From SBBG01 sp033717875 (GTDB lineage: Bacteria > Pseudomonadota > Gammaproteobacteria > Ga0077554 > Ga007554): a stretch of DNA of 64,000 nucleotides. The position numbers and the translations under genes are program-made. The stretch is taken from positions 1-64,000 of the forward strand of contig JADDKJ010000012.1 in NCBI GenBank assembly GCA_033717875.1, written 5' to 3'. This document shows positions 33,670 to 43,399 of this stretch, in pieces; the first letter of the stretch is position 1, and every line of letters starts with the position of its first letter. The notes below the pieces were generated by a model. That model saw only the letters and a list, made by a program, of their open reading frames with translations, was not told the origin of the DNA and did no database searches.

Positions 33670-36600
33670 TGCTCTCGCGTCTGATCCAATTCGCCCTCAC
33701 CCAGCGCCTGTTGATACTAGTGCTGGCGGCGCTGCTCGCGGGAGGCGGCACGCTCGCCTTCCAGAGCCTGCCCATCGACGCCTTCCCTGATGTCTCGTCG
33801 ACGCAAGTGAAGGTCATCATCAAGGCCCCGGGCATGACGCCCGAGGAGGTGGAGGCGCGCATCACCGCGCCCATCGAGGTGGAAATGCTCGGCATTCCCA
33901 AGCAGACTATGCTGCGCTCGGTGACCAAGTACGCGCTCACCGACATTACCGTGGATTTCGCCGACGGCACGGATATCTACTGGGCACGGCAGCAGGTGAT
34001 CGAACGCCTCAACGGCGTGCGCGACGATCTGCCACCAGGTATCACCGGCGGCGTGGCGCCGCTGACCACGCCGCTCGGTGAGATGTTCATGTTCACCGTC
34101 GAGGGTAGCGGCCTGTCGTTGATGGAACGGCGCACCCTGCTCGACTGGGTGATCCGCCCGGCGCTGCGCAGCGTGCCGGGTGTGGCCGATGTCAACGTGC
34201 TGGGTGGAACCGCGCGCGCTTTCGAGGTCGTGCCGGACAATGCACGCATGACGGCGCGCGGTGTCACCCTGCAAATGCTGCAACAGGCGCTGGAAATGAA
34301 TAACCGCAACGACGGCGCGGGCCGCGTCAGCGATGGCGAGGAAGCTCTGCTGGTGCGCGCCGAAGGCCGCATCAGGACCTTGGACGACGCGCGCGCCATC
34401 GTGGTGAAAAATGACCGCGGCGTACCGCTGCGCATCGGCGACATCGCCGAGGTACGCATCGGCGCGCTCACCCGCTATGGCGCGGTGACACGCAACGGCC
34501 AGGGCGAGGCGGTGGAAGGACTGGTGCTGGGACTGCGCGGCGCCAATGCCCAGCAAGTGGTGGAAGGGGTGCGCGCCAAGCTCGATGAGATCAAGTCCAC
34601 CTTGCCGCCGGGCGTGACCGTGCAGGTATTCTATGACCGCGGCCATCTGGTCAAACGCGCCGTCACCACGGTGGCAAAGGCGCTGCTGGAGGCCATCGCG
34701 CTGGTGCTAGTGCTGCTGGCGCTGTTTCTCGGCAATCTGCGCGCCGCCGTGACGGTGGCTTTGGTATTGCCGCTCGCGGCGCTGATCACCTTCATTCTCA
34801 TGCGCTGGTTCGGCATGTCCGCCAACCTGATGAGTCTGGGGGGGCTGGCGATCGCCATCGGCATGCTGGTGGACGCGGCGGTGGTGGTGGTGGAAAACAG
34901 CGTGGCTCATCTCGGTCATGGCGAGAGCGCGCGTCTGCCGCGCCTGCATGTGATCTACCGTTCGGTGCGTGAAGTCGCGGTGCCGGTCACCGCCGGCATT
35001 CTGATCATCATCACCGTCTTCCTGCCGCTACTCACCCTGCAGGGGCTGGAAGGCAAGCTCTTCAGCCCGGTGGCGCTCACCATCGTGTTCGCGCTGAGTG
35101 GCTCGCTGCTGCTGTCGCTCACCGTGATTCCGGTCATCGCCTCGTTCCTGCTCAAACAGGCGCCGCACGGCGACCCGTGGCTGGTGCGCATCCTCACCAG
35201 GCTGTACATGCCGCTGCTGCACTGGAGTCTGGGGCATGCGCGCAGCGTGATCGCGCTGGCGCTCATCGCCTTGGCCGCCACCGGCGCGGTCTACACCCAG
35301 ATCGGCAAGACCTTCATGCCGACCATGGATGAGGGCGATATCATCATCGGCGTGGAAAAACTGCCTTCCATCACGCTGGAGCAATCCGTGACGCTGGATC
35401 AAAAGATTCAGCAGGAGATCATGCGGCGCGTGCCGGAAGTGACGGGCATCGTCGCCCGCGTCGGTAGCGACGAGATCGGCCTCGATCCGATGGGTTTGAA
35501 CCAGACCGACACTTTTCTGGTGCTCAAGCCGCGTGAAGAATGGCGCATGACGAGCAAGGAGGCGCTGATCGAGGAGCTGCGTAAGGTCATGGACGGCATC
35601 CCCGGCATCGCCTACAACTTCACCCAGCCGATCGAGATGCGCGTCTCGGAAATGATCATCGGCGTGCGCGGCGATCTGGCGGTGAAGCTGTTCGGCAGCG
35701 ACATCGACACCCTCAATCACAAGGCGCAGGAAATCGTTGCGGTGTTGCGCGGCATCCCGGGCAGCCAGGATGTCTATACCACCCGCAATGAGGGCATGCA
35801 GTTCCTCAAGGTCGAGATCGACCGGCTGGCCGCGGGACGGCTTGGCCTGTCGGTGGATGAACTGCAAGACGCGCTGCGCGCCCAACTCGAGGGCTTGCGC
35901 GTCGGCACCATCTACGAGGGGATGCGCCGCACGCCGCTGATCGTACGCGCCGCCGTCGCCTCCCCCGCGCAATTCGGCAGCCTGCTGATCACCCTGCCGG
36001 ACGGCCACCCTGTGCCGCTCGCCACCGTGGCGAAACTGTCGCGCGTCGAGGGGCCGGTGAAGATCGACCGCCAGCGCGGCGCGCGCATGGTGGTGGCGAT
36101 CGCCAATGTGAAGGGCCGCGATCTGGTCGGCTTCGTCGAGGAAGCGCGCCGTGCCGTCACGCAGAAAGTCAAACTGCCCGAGGGCTATCACCTGGAATGG
36201 GGCGGCCAATTCGAGAACCAGCAGCGCGCCGCCAAGCGGCTGTCCATTGTCGTGCCGGTGGCGATCGGCCTGATTTTCCTGCTGCTGTATTCCACCTTCG
36301 GCACGGTGCGCCAGGCGGCGCTGGTGCTGACCAACATCCCCTTCGCCCTGATCGGCGGCGTGTTCGGGCTGTGGCTGTCGGGCGAATACCTGTCGGTACC
36401 CGCCTCGGTCGGCTTCATCGCGTTGCTCGGTATCGCGGTGCTCAATGGCGTGGTGCTGGTAAGCTATTTCAACCAGTTGCGCAGCCAGGGAATGGCGATG
36501 GCCCAGGTCGTGGTGGAAGGCGCCCGGCGGCGCTTGCGCCCGGTGATGATGACCGCCTCGATCGCCGCCTTCGGCCTCGTGCCACTGCTGTTCGCCACCG

Positions 36601-36725
36601 GCCCCGGCTCGGAAATCCAGCGGCCGCTGGCGATCGTGGTGATCGGCGGACTGATCACGTCAACGCTGCTTACACTGGTGCTGCTGCCGATTTTGTACCG
36701 GCGCTTTGGTGAACGCGGTAAATAG
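33669..36725 (+). CDS. heavy-metal efflux RND pump (CzcA/CusA family)
   Basis: 1018 residues, the usual size for HME-type RND pumps, with 12 membrane segments and two large periplasmic loops. Family marks are PIDAFPDVSSTQVKVIIKAP at the N-terminus, the TM4 block GMLVDAAVVVVEN, the heavy-metal-pump loop DPMGLNQTDTFLVLKPREEW and a conserved QRGARMVVAIANVKGRDL. It uses the proton gradient to export metal cations from the periplasm or cytoplasm. Which metal (Co/Zn/Cd/Ni versus Cu/Ag) cannot be set from what I can see. No dedicated metal-responsive regulator lies next to the operon. Confidence 0.88.
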   Translation: MLSRLIQFALTQRLLILVLAALLAGGGTLAFQSLPIDAFPDVSSTQVKVIIKAPGMTPEEVEARITAPIEVEMLGIPKQTMLRSVTKYALTDITVDFADGTDIYWARQQVIERLNGVRDDLPPGITGGVAPLTTPLGEMFMFTVEGSGLSLMERRTLLDWVIRPALRSVPGVADVNVLGGTARAFEVVPDNARMTARGVTLQMLQQALEMNNRNDGAGRVSDGEEALLVRAEGRIRTLDDARAIVVKNDRGVPLRIGDIAEVRIGALTRYGAVTRNGQGEAVEGLVLGLRGANAQQVVEGVRAKLDEIKSTLPPGVTVQVFYDRGHLVKRAVTTVAKALLEAIALVLVLLALFLGNLRAAVTVALVLPLAALITFILMRWFGMSANLMSLGGLAIAIGMLVDAAVVVVENSVAHLGHGESARLPRLHVIYRSVREVAVPVTAGILIIITVFLPLLTLQGLEGKLFSPVALTIVFALSGSLLLSLTVIPVIASFLLKQAPHGDPWLVRILTRLYMPLLHWSLGHARSVIALALIALAATGAVYTQIGKTFMPTMDEGDIIIGVEKLPSITLEQSVTLDQKIQQEIMRRVPEVTGIVARVGSDEIGLDPMGLNQTDTFLVLKPREEWRMTSKEALIEELRKVMDGIPGIAYNFTQPIEMRVSEMIIGVRGDLAVKLFGSDIDTLNHKAQEIVAVLRGIPGSQDVYTTRNEGMQFLKVEIDRLAAGRLGLSVDELQDALRAQLEGLRVGTIYEGMRRTPLIVRAAVASPAQFGSLLITLPDGHPVPLATVAKLSRVEGPVKIDRQRGARMVVAIANVKGRDLVGFVEEARRAVTQKVKLPEGYHLEWGGQFENQQRAAKRLSIVVPVAIGLIFLLLYSTFGTVRQAALVLTNIPFALIGGVFGLWLSGEYLSVPASVGFIALLGIAVLNGVVLVSYFNQLRSQGMAMAQVVVEGARRRLRPVMMTASIAAFGLVPLLFATGPGSEIQRPLAIVVIGGLITSTLLTLVLLPILYRRFGERGK

Positions 36726-36732
36726 GTTTAAT

Positions 36733-36760
36733 CCTCTCTCCCTCCGGGAGAGGGTGAGGG
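36733..36760. repeat. short inverted repeat after the RND pump
   Basis: CCCTCC/GGGAGAGGG hairpin between the pump and the DUF3240 gene. No T-run, so more likely a REP-like or mRNA-stabilising structure than a terminator. Confidence 0.5.
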
Positions 36761-36769
36761 AAATACATC

Positions 36770-37072
36770 ATGAACCAATGCCTGCTTGCGATCGTCGCCG
36801 CTCCGCAATCTGAAGATGCCCTGGTCGACTGGCTGCTGACCCGCGCGGAAGTGGACGGATTCACCAGCCTCGGGATCGACGGCCACGCCTCGGGTCATCG
36901 GGGTCTGACTCTGGCCGAACAGGTGAGCGGCCGCCAGCGCAAGCTGATGTTCCAGATCCACCTGCCCTGCGACGCGGCGCGCATCGTCATTGAAGCATTG
37001 AAGCGCGACTTCGCCGGCAGCGGTTTGCACTACTGGCTGACGCCGGTGATGGAGGCGGGCCGGTTGGGGTGA
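36770..37072 (+). CDS. DUF3240 family protein
   Basis: 100 residues, ferredoxin-like alpha/beta pattern resembling PII-like/DUF3240 proteins (CLLAIVAAPQSEDALVDWLL, GFTSLGIDGHASGH, RKLMFQIHLP). DUF3240 genes are commonly found behind CzcA-type pumps and may sense metal or nucleotide; the role is unproven. The last 43 bp overlap the convergent GNAT gene. Confidence 0.75.
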   Translation: MNQCLLAIVAAPQSEDALVDWLLTRAEVDGFTSLGIDGHASGHRGLTLAEQVSGRQRKLMFQIHLPCDAARIVIEALKRDFAGSGLHYWLTPVMEAGRLG

Positions 37073-37524
37073 GCAAGGGTTGGGATAGTGCCAATGGACT
37101 TCCGCAGGCGTTGTGCCGCCATTTGGTCCTGGTAGTAGCCATCGATCCGGCCCGCGCAACCATATCCCGCCTTTTCATATAGTGCCAGCGCCACTTCATT
37201 GTCGGCGCGCACCTCCAGGTGCAAGGCCACGCAGCCCTTGGCGGCGGCGGTCTGTTCGGCGGCTTCGAGCAGAGCGCGGCCGATGCCGCGGCCCTGGCGG
37301 GCCGGGTCGATCACCAGTGAGTAGATCCGCGCGCTGGCGGATCCGCGCCGGTAAAGCACGACGGCGTTGCCCGCCACTCCCTGTCCTTCATCATACACCA
37401 CGACCGAAGCGTGTCCGTGCAACAGCAGATGCCGGAAACTTTTCCGGCTGATGCGATCGCCGGGAAAGACGTTTTCCAGCCGCACCAGCGCGTCCAGATC
37501 CGCCAACACCGCGGGGCGGATCAT
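37030..37524 (-). CDS. GNAT-family N-acetyltransferase (RimI-like)
   Basis: 164 residues with the acetyl-CoA-binding motif VIDPARQGRGIGRALLEAAE and the following LEVRADNEVALALYEKAGY, the arrangement of RimI-type acetyltransferases. The ATG overlaps the stop of the DUF2156 gene (ATGA), so the pair is coupled. Its 3' end overlaps the convergent DUF3240 gene by 43 bp. Substrate unknown. Confidence 0.82.
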   Translation of the reverse strand: MIRPAVLADLDALVRLENVFPGDRISRKSFRHLLLHGHASVVVYDEGQGVAGNAVVLYRRGSASARIYSLVIDPARQGRGIGRALLEAAEQTAAAKGCVALHLEVRADNEVALALYEKAGYGCAGRIDGYYQDQMAAQRLRKSIGTIPTLAHPNRPASITGVSQ

Positions 37525-38621
37525 AGCCGGCAATCATGATGGCGCAAGGTGAATTTCTCGCCGAACAGGACAGGCCGGTAACTCATCTTCACCTTGCGCA
37601 GATTTTCCAGTCCAAGATCATCGCCGACATTGATATACACGCAATCGGCATACATCTTGGCGAACTCGCGGAACAGATACTGCGCCGAGCCGGGGATGGC
37701 GAAATTGGTTTTCTCCACCAGCACGCTCGCCACGGTAGGAGTTATGCGCTCGCCAAAGGTAAAGCCCTCCAGCGTGTCGCCGATGAACAGGCATAACCCC
37801 TGAAGATCCAGGCGGTCATAATGCTCGATGGCGCGCTCGATGGCCTTGCGCTCCTGCTCGACGGTGTAGAAGAAATCGGCAATCGCCTCGCCGGTGAGAT
37901 ATTTGATACGGTTTTTCAGCCAAGTATCGACCAGCGCGCGTATCCCTTCCCAGTGTTGCGGCCCCAGCACTTCGAGACGGTGATCGGGATAAGTGCGCCG
38001 GAATTGGTTGATTTCGCTGCGCTTGGTCTTGTAGGCGTTGCCCTTGAGATCGACCAGGTCCTCGGTGGAATAGATGTAATCGGGCAGGGCGCGCTCCACC
38101 AGCCAGCGGCCGTTGCTGATGACCGGAAAGCCATCCTCTTCGGCATTGACATCGAGCGCCGCGAGAAAATCGCGGTGGACATACTCGACCACGCTTAGAT
38201 AGGGCGAGGGATTGTAGCCGTCCATGATGTCGAAGCAGACTTCCAGCGCCCGCCCCTGACGCTCGCGCTCGCCCAGCGGCGGCAGCAGCATGGTCAGGCA
38301 ATTGCCGTTGAGACTGAACAGACAGAAGCAGTCCTCGATCACCTGATAAAAAGCGCTCATGCGCGACAGCCAGATGATGTTGTTGGCGAAGGTGTAATCG
38401 GAAAGCGGAATCTTGAGGTGGTGCTGGTAGCGATCGAAGAGCGGCTTGGCTTCGATGGTGAAGGGGTAGAGGCGGTATCCCTCGATGGCGAGATAGTTCT
38501 TGGGAAAAAGATCGTTGGACAATACCGCAAGACTGCTCGGCGATGTTCGGCCCGTCTTGTCCTGTTTGAAACGGCTGGCGTGGGTGTCAAACCCGGGGGG
38601 TTCTTCAGTCTGGCTCAGCAT
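37521..38621 (-). CDS. DUF2156 / phosphatidylglycerol-lysyltransferase-like protein
   Basis: 366 residues resembling the C-terminal acyltransferase (dupli-GNAT) domain of LPG synthase, without the membrane part. Blocks seen are RLYPFTIEAKPLFDRYQHHL, YKTKRSEINQFRRTYPDHRL, LCLFIGDTLEGFTFGERITP and AKMYADCVYINVGDDLGLEN. It should transfer an aminoacyl or acyl group; the acceptor is unknown. GGAGG precedes the ATG. Coupled to the downstream GNAT gene. Confidence 0.75.
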   Translation of the reverse strand: MLSQTEEPPGFDTHASRFKQDKTGRTSPSSLAVLSNDLFPKNYLAIEGYRLYPFTIEAKPLFDRYQHHLKIPLSDYTFANNIIWLSRMSAFYQVIEDCFCLFSLNGNCLTMLLPPLGERERQGRALEVCFDIMDGYNPSPYLSVVEYVHRDFLAALDVNAEEDGFPVISNGRWLVERALPDYIYSTEDLVDLKGNAYKTKRSEINQFRRTYPDHRLEVLGPQHWEGIRALVDTWLKNRIKYLTGEAIADFFYTVEQERKAIERAIEHYDRLDLQGLCLFIGDTLEGFTFGERITPTVASVLVEKTNFAIPGSAQYLFREFAKMYADCVYINVGDDLGLENLRKVKMSYRPVLFGEKFTLRHHDCRL

Positions 38622-38829
38622 TTTTCCTCCTGTTAAAGTTTTTCATATCCCAATCAAATGCGCCCGTCGAACCGCAACGTGGCGCTGCGCTCTATATCGA
38701 CGGCTTGCCGCGAAACATTAGCCCATGCCACGGACGCGAAAACCGCGCGTATCTGCTTGCCTTTAATAATGCAAAATGAAATGCTTGTAAAGTATTCTTT
38801 GCCGAAATTGTCAAAAAATTGTAATACGC

Positions 38830-39903
38830 ATGACCTACTTCACCAAACGCTACCACCCGCCTGGCACCGCGCCGGGCGCACTGACCACGGCCGAGGCTAT
38901 TCCAGCGGGGCCGCTCACCATTCGTCTTATCGACTATAGCGCCACGGAATATGTCGAAAAAGAGAATCTGACCTTCGAGGAATGCCTGCCCCATCTTGCC
39001 CACCCCGCCATGACCTGGATACACGTCCAGGGCAGCGCCCCGCCCGATCTGCTGCATGAGGTCGGCACCGCCTTCGGCCTGCACCCGCTGGCGCTGGAGG
39101 ACGTACTGAATAGCGGGCAGCGGCCCAAGACCGAAACCTACGATGGACAGCTCTTCGTCGTCATGAGCCTGCCGGTGCGGCGCAACGGCTCGATCGCCAC
39201 CGAGCAGGTGAGCCTGTTCATGGGCGACAATTTCCTGGTGAGTTTTCACGAAGGCGCCGAAGATCCGTTCGAGCTGGTGCGCAAGCGGCTGCGCAACCAT
39301 GCCGGCCATATTCGCGAGGCAGGCCCGGACCATCTGCTCTATGCGTTGATGGACGTGATCATCGACCGTGGATTTCCGATACTGGAAGAGGTGGGCGAAT
39401 GGATCGAAGACCTGGAAGAGGATCTGTTGGGCAAGCCCACCAAAAACACCCTCCACGCCATCCACAACATCAAACGCGAACTCCTGTTGCTGCGCCGCAT
39501 GCTGTGGCCGCAGCGTGAAGTGCTCAACTCGCTGCTGCGCGGCGATCACGCGCTGATTCATGACAGCACCAAGACCTATCTGCGCGACTGCTACGACCAC
39601 ACCATCCAGGTGATGGACCTGCTGGAAACCTACCGCGACATCATGGCCAGCATGCTGGATGTCTATCTGTCCAGCGTCAGCATGCGCCTCAACGACGTGA
39701 TGCGCGTGCTGACGGTCATCGCCACGCTGTTCATTCCACCCACCTTCATCGTCGGCGTCTACGGCATGAATTTCGATCACGCCACCAGCCCCTGGAACAT
39801 GCCGGAGCTGGAATGGAAGTATGGTTACCTGTTCGTCTGGCTGGTCATCATCGGCATGATGGGGGGAATGCTGGTTTACTTCAAGCGCAAGAAGTGGTTC
39901 TGA
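38830..39903 (+). CDS. corA: CorA-family magnesium/cobalt transporter
   Basis: 357 residues. A large N-terminal cytoplasmic domain, a long stalk helix and two C-terminal membrane segments. The first ends in the diagnostic YGMNF motif (VGVYGMNFDH, about residue 315) and the second is WLVIIGMMGGMLVYF. It forms a pentameric Mg2+/Co2+ channel. A basic KRKKWF tail closes the protein. Monocistronic, with an AT-rich promoter region upstream. Confidence 0.92.
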   Translation: MTYFTKRYHPPGTAPGALTTAEAIPAGPLTIRLIDYSATEYVEKENLTFEECLPHLAHPAMTWIHVQGSAPPDLLHEVGTAFGLHPLALEDVLNSGQRPKTETYDGQLFVVMSLPVRRNGSIATEQVSLFMGDNFLVSFHEGAEDPFELVRKRLRNHAGHIREAGPDHLLYALMDVIIDRGFPILEEVGEWIEDLEEDLLGKPTKNTLHAIHNIKRELLLLRRMLWPQREVLNSLLRGDHALIHDSTKTYLRDCYDHTIQVMDLLETYRDIMASMLDVYLSSVSMRLNDVMRVLTVIATLFIPPTFIVGVYGMNFDHATSPWNMPELEWKYGYLFVWLVIIGMMGGMLVYFKRKKWF

Positions 39904-40372
39904 TGCAACGAGCCAAGCCTGCTCGACCGGCTTGTCGGGGCCATTTGAATGTGGCGTGATGAAAGACGGCGCGTTATATGAACAACTTCCTGGGCTTCTA
40001 AACCAACTTCACCACATCGTCCAGCCCAATCTCCCTGGACGTCACCGCGCCAAAACCCTTGGACACTTCAGCGGCCACCGTCTTCATCGCCGCGAAATAA
40101 ACTTGTGTTTCGCCGTTTTCCACATGAATCCGAACGAGCATTCCACCCCGCTTTCCTACCGCGGATTGAACATCATCGACCAATTTTTCACCCTTCAAAG
40201 TCAACCGCCAGTATTTCGCCGCCGTGGTTTCACCTCAAAAAGTTGTCGCGCAGCTCCGGCTGCGCCCTTAACAGGGAAGACATTACAGATCAGTTACAAA
40301 TTCGAGAGAGCGTGGAGTCGCGAAAAGCATCGCGAGGGACGCCATGCCCGTAGTGGCGCAATAGGGAAAGGA
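39904..40372. other. 469-bp region between corA and yacG
   Basis: Converging genes flank it. It contains one possible minus-strand reading (39998-40204, listed separately) and a small palindrome near 40310-40345 (GTCGCGAAAAGCATCGCGAG). No RNA gene or terminator with a clear T-run was found. Confidence 0.45.
39998..40204 (-). CDS. possible small protein, 68 aa or shorter
   Basis: The reading has a protein-like alternation (GGMLVRIHVENGETQVYFAA, then VTSREIGLDDVVKLV) and GC-rich third positions, and ends in TAG. It lacks an ATG: TTG 40204, or a TTG about 8 codons later behind AAGGGTG, are the only starts. It may be the tail of a decayed gene. I do not recognise a family. Confidence 0.35.
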   Translation of the reverse strand: MTLKGEKLVDDVQSAVGKRGGMLVRIHVENGETQVYFAAMKTVAAEVSKGFGAVTSREIGLDDVVKLV

Positions 40373-40561
40373 TCAGGGTTTCGGCTCTTCATTCTCCTCG
40401 CTCATCTGCTCTTCCCCTGAAGGCATGCGGTAAGACTCCGTCGCCCACTCGCCCAGATCGATCAGCCGGCAGCGTTCGCTGCAAAACGGCCGCCAGCGTT
40501 GTTCGGGGATCCACTCCACCGGCTTGCCGCAGGTGGGGCAGGTGACGATGCGTTTTTTCAT
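40373..40561 (-). CDS. yacG: DNA gyrase inhibitor YacG
   Basis: 62 residues with the zinc-finger pattern CPTCGKPVEW...FCSERCRLIDLGEWA that defines YacG, which in E. coli binds GyrB and restrains gyrase. The acidic C-terminal tail is typical. Its ATG overlaps the ftsH stop. In most gammaproteobacteria yacG follows zapD directly; here an ftsH gene is between them. Confidence 0.92.
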   Translation of the reverse strand: MKKRIVTCPTCGKPVEWIPEQRWRPFCSERCRLIDLGEWATESYRMPSGEEQMSEENEEPKP

Positions 40562-42438
40562 GATGCCGATTCCTTCGCCTCGGCGGAGCGAGGAACGCCG
40601 ATGAGGGCGCGCAGTTCGTCGCCTTCGACGGTTTCCTTTTCCAGCAGGATGCGGGTGAGGGTTTCGAGGATGTCGCGCTGCGTGGCGAGGATTTTCTTTG
40701 CCCGTTCGTGAGCCTCGTTGATCAGGGCGCGTACCTCGCAGTCGATCTCGCGCGCCGTCTCTTCGCTGAGTTCGGCGCGGGGCGCGGCCATGCCGGGTTC
40801 GAGGAACAGGGGGCGGCGACCGGGTTCGTAGGTCATGGGGCCGAGTTTTTCACTCATGCCGTAGGCGGTCACCATGCTGCGCGCCATGTCGGTGGCTTTG
40901 ACGAGATCGTCTTGCGCGCCGGTGGAGACTTCGTTGAACACCAGCTCCTCGGCTGTGCGGCCGCCGAGCAGCACGGTGAGGCGGTCGAGCAGTTCGGTGC
41001 GGGTCATGAGATAGCGGTCCTGGGTGGGCAGTTGCAGCGTGTAGCCCAAGGCGGCGATGCCCCTCGGGATGATGGAGATGCGATACACGCGGTCGGCGTG
41101 GGGCAGGGATTCGGCCACCAGGGCGTGGCCCGATTCGTGGTAGGCGACGATTTCCTGCTCGTGCTTGCTCATCACTCGGCGCTTTTTCTCCAGACCGGCG
41201 ATGATGCGGTTGATGGCCTCCTCGAAATCGCTCATGTCCACGGCATCCTTGCCACGGCGCGCGGCGAGCAGCGCGGCCTCGTTGACGATGTTGGCGAGAT
41301 CGGCGCCGACGAAGCCGGGGGTGCGAGCGGCCAGCAGCTTGATGTCGGCGTCCTGGGCGAGCTTGATGTTCTTGCAGTGCACGCGCAGGATGTCCTCGCG
41401 GCCGCGGATGTCGGGACGGTCCACGAGGATGTGGCGGTCGAAACGGCCGGGCCGCAGCAGGGCGGGATCGAGAATTTCGGGACGGTTGGTGGCGGCCATG
41501 ATGATCACCCCCTTGCGGGTGTCGAAGCCGTCCATTTCCACCAGCAGTTGTTGCAAGGTGTGTTCACGCTCTTCGTGGCCGCCCGCCACCGGCGAGACGC
41601 TGCGCACCTTGCCCACGGCGTCCAGCTCGTCGATGAAGATGATGCAGGGCGCCTGAGCCTGGGCCTGGGCGAACAGGTCGCGCACCCGCGCCGCGCCGAC
41701 ACCGACGAACATTTCGACGAACTCCGAACCGCTCATGCTGAAGAACGGCACCTTGGCCTCGCCGGCGACAGCCTTGGCGAGCATGGTCTTGCCGGTGCCG
41801 GGCGGGCCGACCAGCAGCACGCCCTTGGGGATCTTGCCGCCGAGGCGGCGGTATTTTTCGGGCTCGCGCAGAAAGTCGATGATCTCGCGCAGCTCCTCCT
41901 TGGCCTCGTCCACGCCAGCCACGTCGTCGAAGGTCACCCCGGTCTGCTTCTCCATGTAGACCTTGGCTTTGCTGCGGCCGATGGCCATCAGCCCGCCGCC
42001 CGCCGCACCGCCGCCGGCACGGCCGATGATGGCGCGCCAGATGAAATACAGCACCAGGAAAGGCAGCACCCAGGTGAGGATGAAGTAGAGCCATGGGCTT
42101 GCCGTTTCGCCCGTGTAGCGGATGCCCTTGGCGTCCAGCTCCTTGATGAGATCAGGGTCCTCGACCTTCACCGCCTCGTAGGTCAACCGTCCTTCGCCTT
42201 CCTTGGCCTTGGCGATGCCGCGCACCTTTTCCGGCGCGATCACCACCTCTTCGAACGCGCCCTGCTGCACCATGTCTTTGAAATCGCTGTAAGGGATGGC
42301 CTTCACATAGCCCGGAGCGATGACATAGCTGCCGATGACCCACAACAGGATCACCATCACCAGCATCAGCCAGGGAAGTTGGCGGAACTGCTCTCCGCCA
42401 AAGGGGGGTGTCGGGGTTTTTTCTTTCTCTGGAGGCAT
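40558..42438 (-). CDS. ftsH: ATP-dependent membrane zinc metalloprotease FtsH
   Basis: 626 residues. TM1 (about 23-43), a small periplasmic domain, TM2 (about 116-138), then the AAA+ domain with Walker A GPPGTGKT (211-218), Walker B IIFIDELDAVG and the second-region-of-homology stretch ATNRPEILDPALLRPGRFDR. The zinc site is HESGH (434-438). It degrades membrane and short-lived cytosolic proteins. The N-terminal region is longer and more Pro-rich than in the housekeeping copy, and the gene sits away from rrmJ, its usual partner, so it may be a second FtsH. Confidence 0.92.
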   Translation of the reverse strand: MPPEKEKTPTPPFGGEQFRQLPWLMLVMVILLWVIGSYVIAPGYVKAIPYSDFKDMVQQGAFEEVVIAPEKVRGIAKAKEGEGRLTYEAVKVEDPDLIKELDAKGIRYTGETASPWLYFILTWVLPFLVLYFIWRAIIGRAGGGAAGGGLMAIGRSKAKVYMEKQTGVTFDDVAGVDEAKEELREIIDFLREPEKYRRLGGKIPKGVLLVGPPGTGKTMLAKAVAGEAKVPFFSMSGSEFVEMFVGVGAARVRDLFAQAQAQAPCIIFIDELDAVGKVRSVSPVAGGHEEREHTLQQLLVEMDGFDTRKGVIIMAATNRPEILDPALLRPGRFDRHILVDRPDIRGREDILRVHCKNIKLAQDADIKLLAARTPGFVGADLANIVNEAALLAARRGKDAVDMSDFEEAINRIIAGLEKKRRVMSKHEQEIVAYHESGHALVAESLPHADRVYRISIIPRGIAALGYTLQLPTQDRYLMTRTELLDRLTVLLGGRTAEELVFNEVSTGAQDDLVKATDMARSMVTAYGMSEKLGPMTYEPGRRPLFLEPGMAAPRAELSEETAREIDCEVRALINEAHERAKKILATQRDILETLTRILLEKETVEGDELRALIGVPRSAEAKESAS

Positions 42439-42481
42439 GACGGGATACTCCTTGTCGCCACCTCAATTCAGATCAGCGCAG

Positions 42482-43249
42482 TCAGATGATACAGCACATC
42501 AATTCAAATTCCACGTCTTCCGCCGCTTGCACTGGACGCTCCTCCATCCGCAGTTCCATGAAGCGCACGGTAAAGCGATGCTTGCCGCCGCTGATTTCGG
42601 CGAAATAAGGAACGCCCGGAGGCACGGTAACGCGTACCAGGTGACAGGGAGGCACCGGCTCGAGCGACTTCTGGAAAAAGCCGGCCTCGGCGATTTCCTT
42701 CACCGGCTGGGCGCTGTCACGGATCAGCCGCAGGACGAGCTTGATCGATTGTTCGATGACGGCGAAGGTCTTGAGCCATTGCTCCAGTTGATGACGGCGC
42801 AGCTCGACGGGTTGTTGCAACCAGAAATGATAGCCGGGCAGATCGAAGTCGCAGGTGCCGCCGGGGATGCTGCTGCGCTGGCGGATGGCGTTGAGAAATT
42901 CGTTCTGGCGCAGCTCCTGGCCAACCTGACCCTTGGCGGAGTGCAACTGGTCTATCAGCGTGTCCATTTCGGAAAGCAGGACGTTCAAGCGCTGATGGTC
43001 GACGCCGGGATTCCGTTCCAGGCGCTCGAGCACCGAAATCTGCCGTTCGAGCTCCTTCATGGCTTCGGTCTTGAGGTCGGCGCGGTTGAAGATGCTCAGA
43101 ATCTCCAGGATGCTGGCAAGCGCGGCGCGGCTGTCCCACACGGAGTTTCCGGCCAGGTAGGCGTGGGCTTGCTGAAACAGAAATTCGAGCCGCAAAAAGG
43201 TGCGTACCCGCTCACTCAGCGGCTGCTCGTATGTGATTTTTTTTTGCAC
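42482..43249 (-). CDS. zapD: cell division protein ZapD
   Basis: About 255 residues matching ZapD, which bundles FtsZ filaments. The N-terminus ITYEQPLSERVRTFLRLEFL, the RAALASILEILSIFNRADLK helix and the C-terminal beta domain with FTVRFMEL are all present. No ATG is near the N-terminus. I chose GTG 43249, just before the QKK run, over TTG 43276; both are weakly supported. coaE, the usual upstream neighbour, is absent. Confidence 0.88.
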   Translation of the reverse strand: MQKKITYEQPLSERVRTFLRLEFLFQQAHAYLAGNSVWDSRAALASILEILSIFNRADLKTEAMKELERQISVLERLERNPGVDHQRLNVLLSEMDTLIDQLHSAKGQVGQELRQNEFLNAIRQRSSIPGGTCDFDLPGYHFWLQQPVELRRHQLEQWLKTFAVIEQSIKLVLRLIRDSAQPVKEIAEAGFFQKSLEPVPPCHLVRVTVPPGVPYFAEISGGKHRFTVRFMELRMEERPVQAAEDVEFELMCCII

Positions 43250-43399
43250 GAGGTGTACCGACGCTCCCAAAAGCAATAATCGCTTAATTAAGCATACAGT
43301 TTAAAGGATTACAATGAATATGGCGCAAAAATATCGGGATTTGCACGATAAAATTTGTTGCTTCACAGAGACAATGGCGAGATGGCAAAGGTTATCGTA

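Noticed and set aside
36733..36760. Rho-independent terminator after the RND pump
   Set aside because: Stem present but no T-run follows, and the DUF3240 gene begins 10 bp later in the same direction.
40708..42489. 593-codon plus-strand reading opposite ftsH
   Set aside because: Shadow of the complete ftsH gene. Length is explained by GC-rich third positions.
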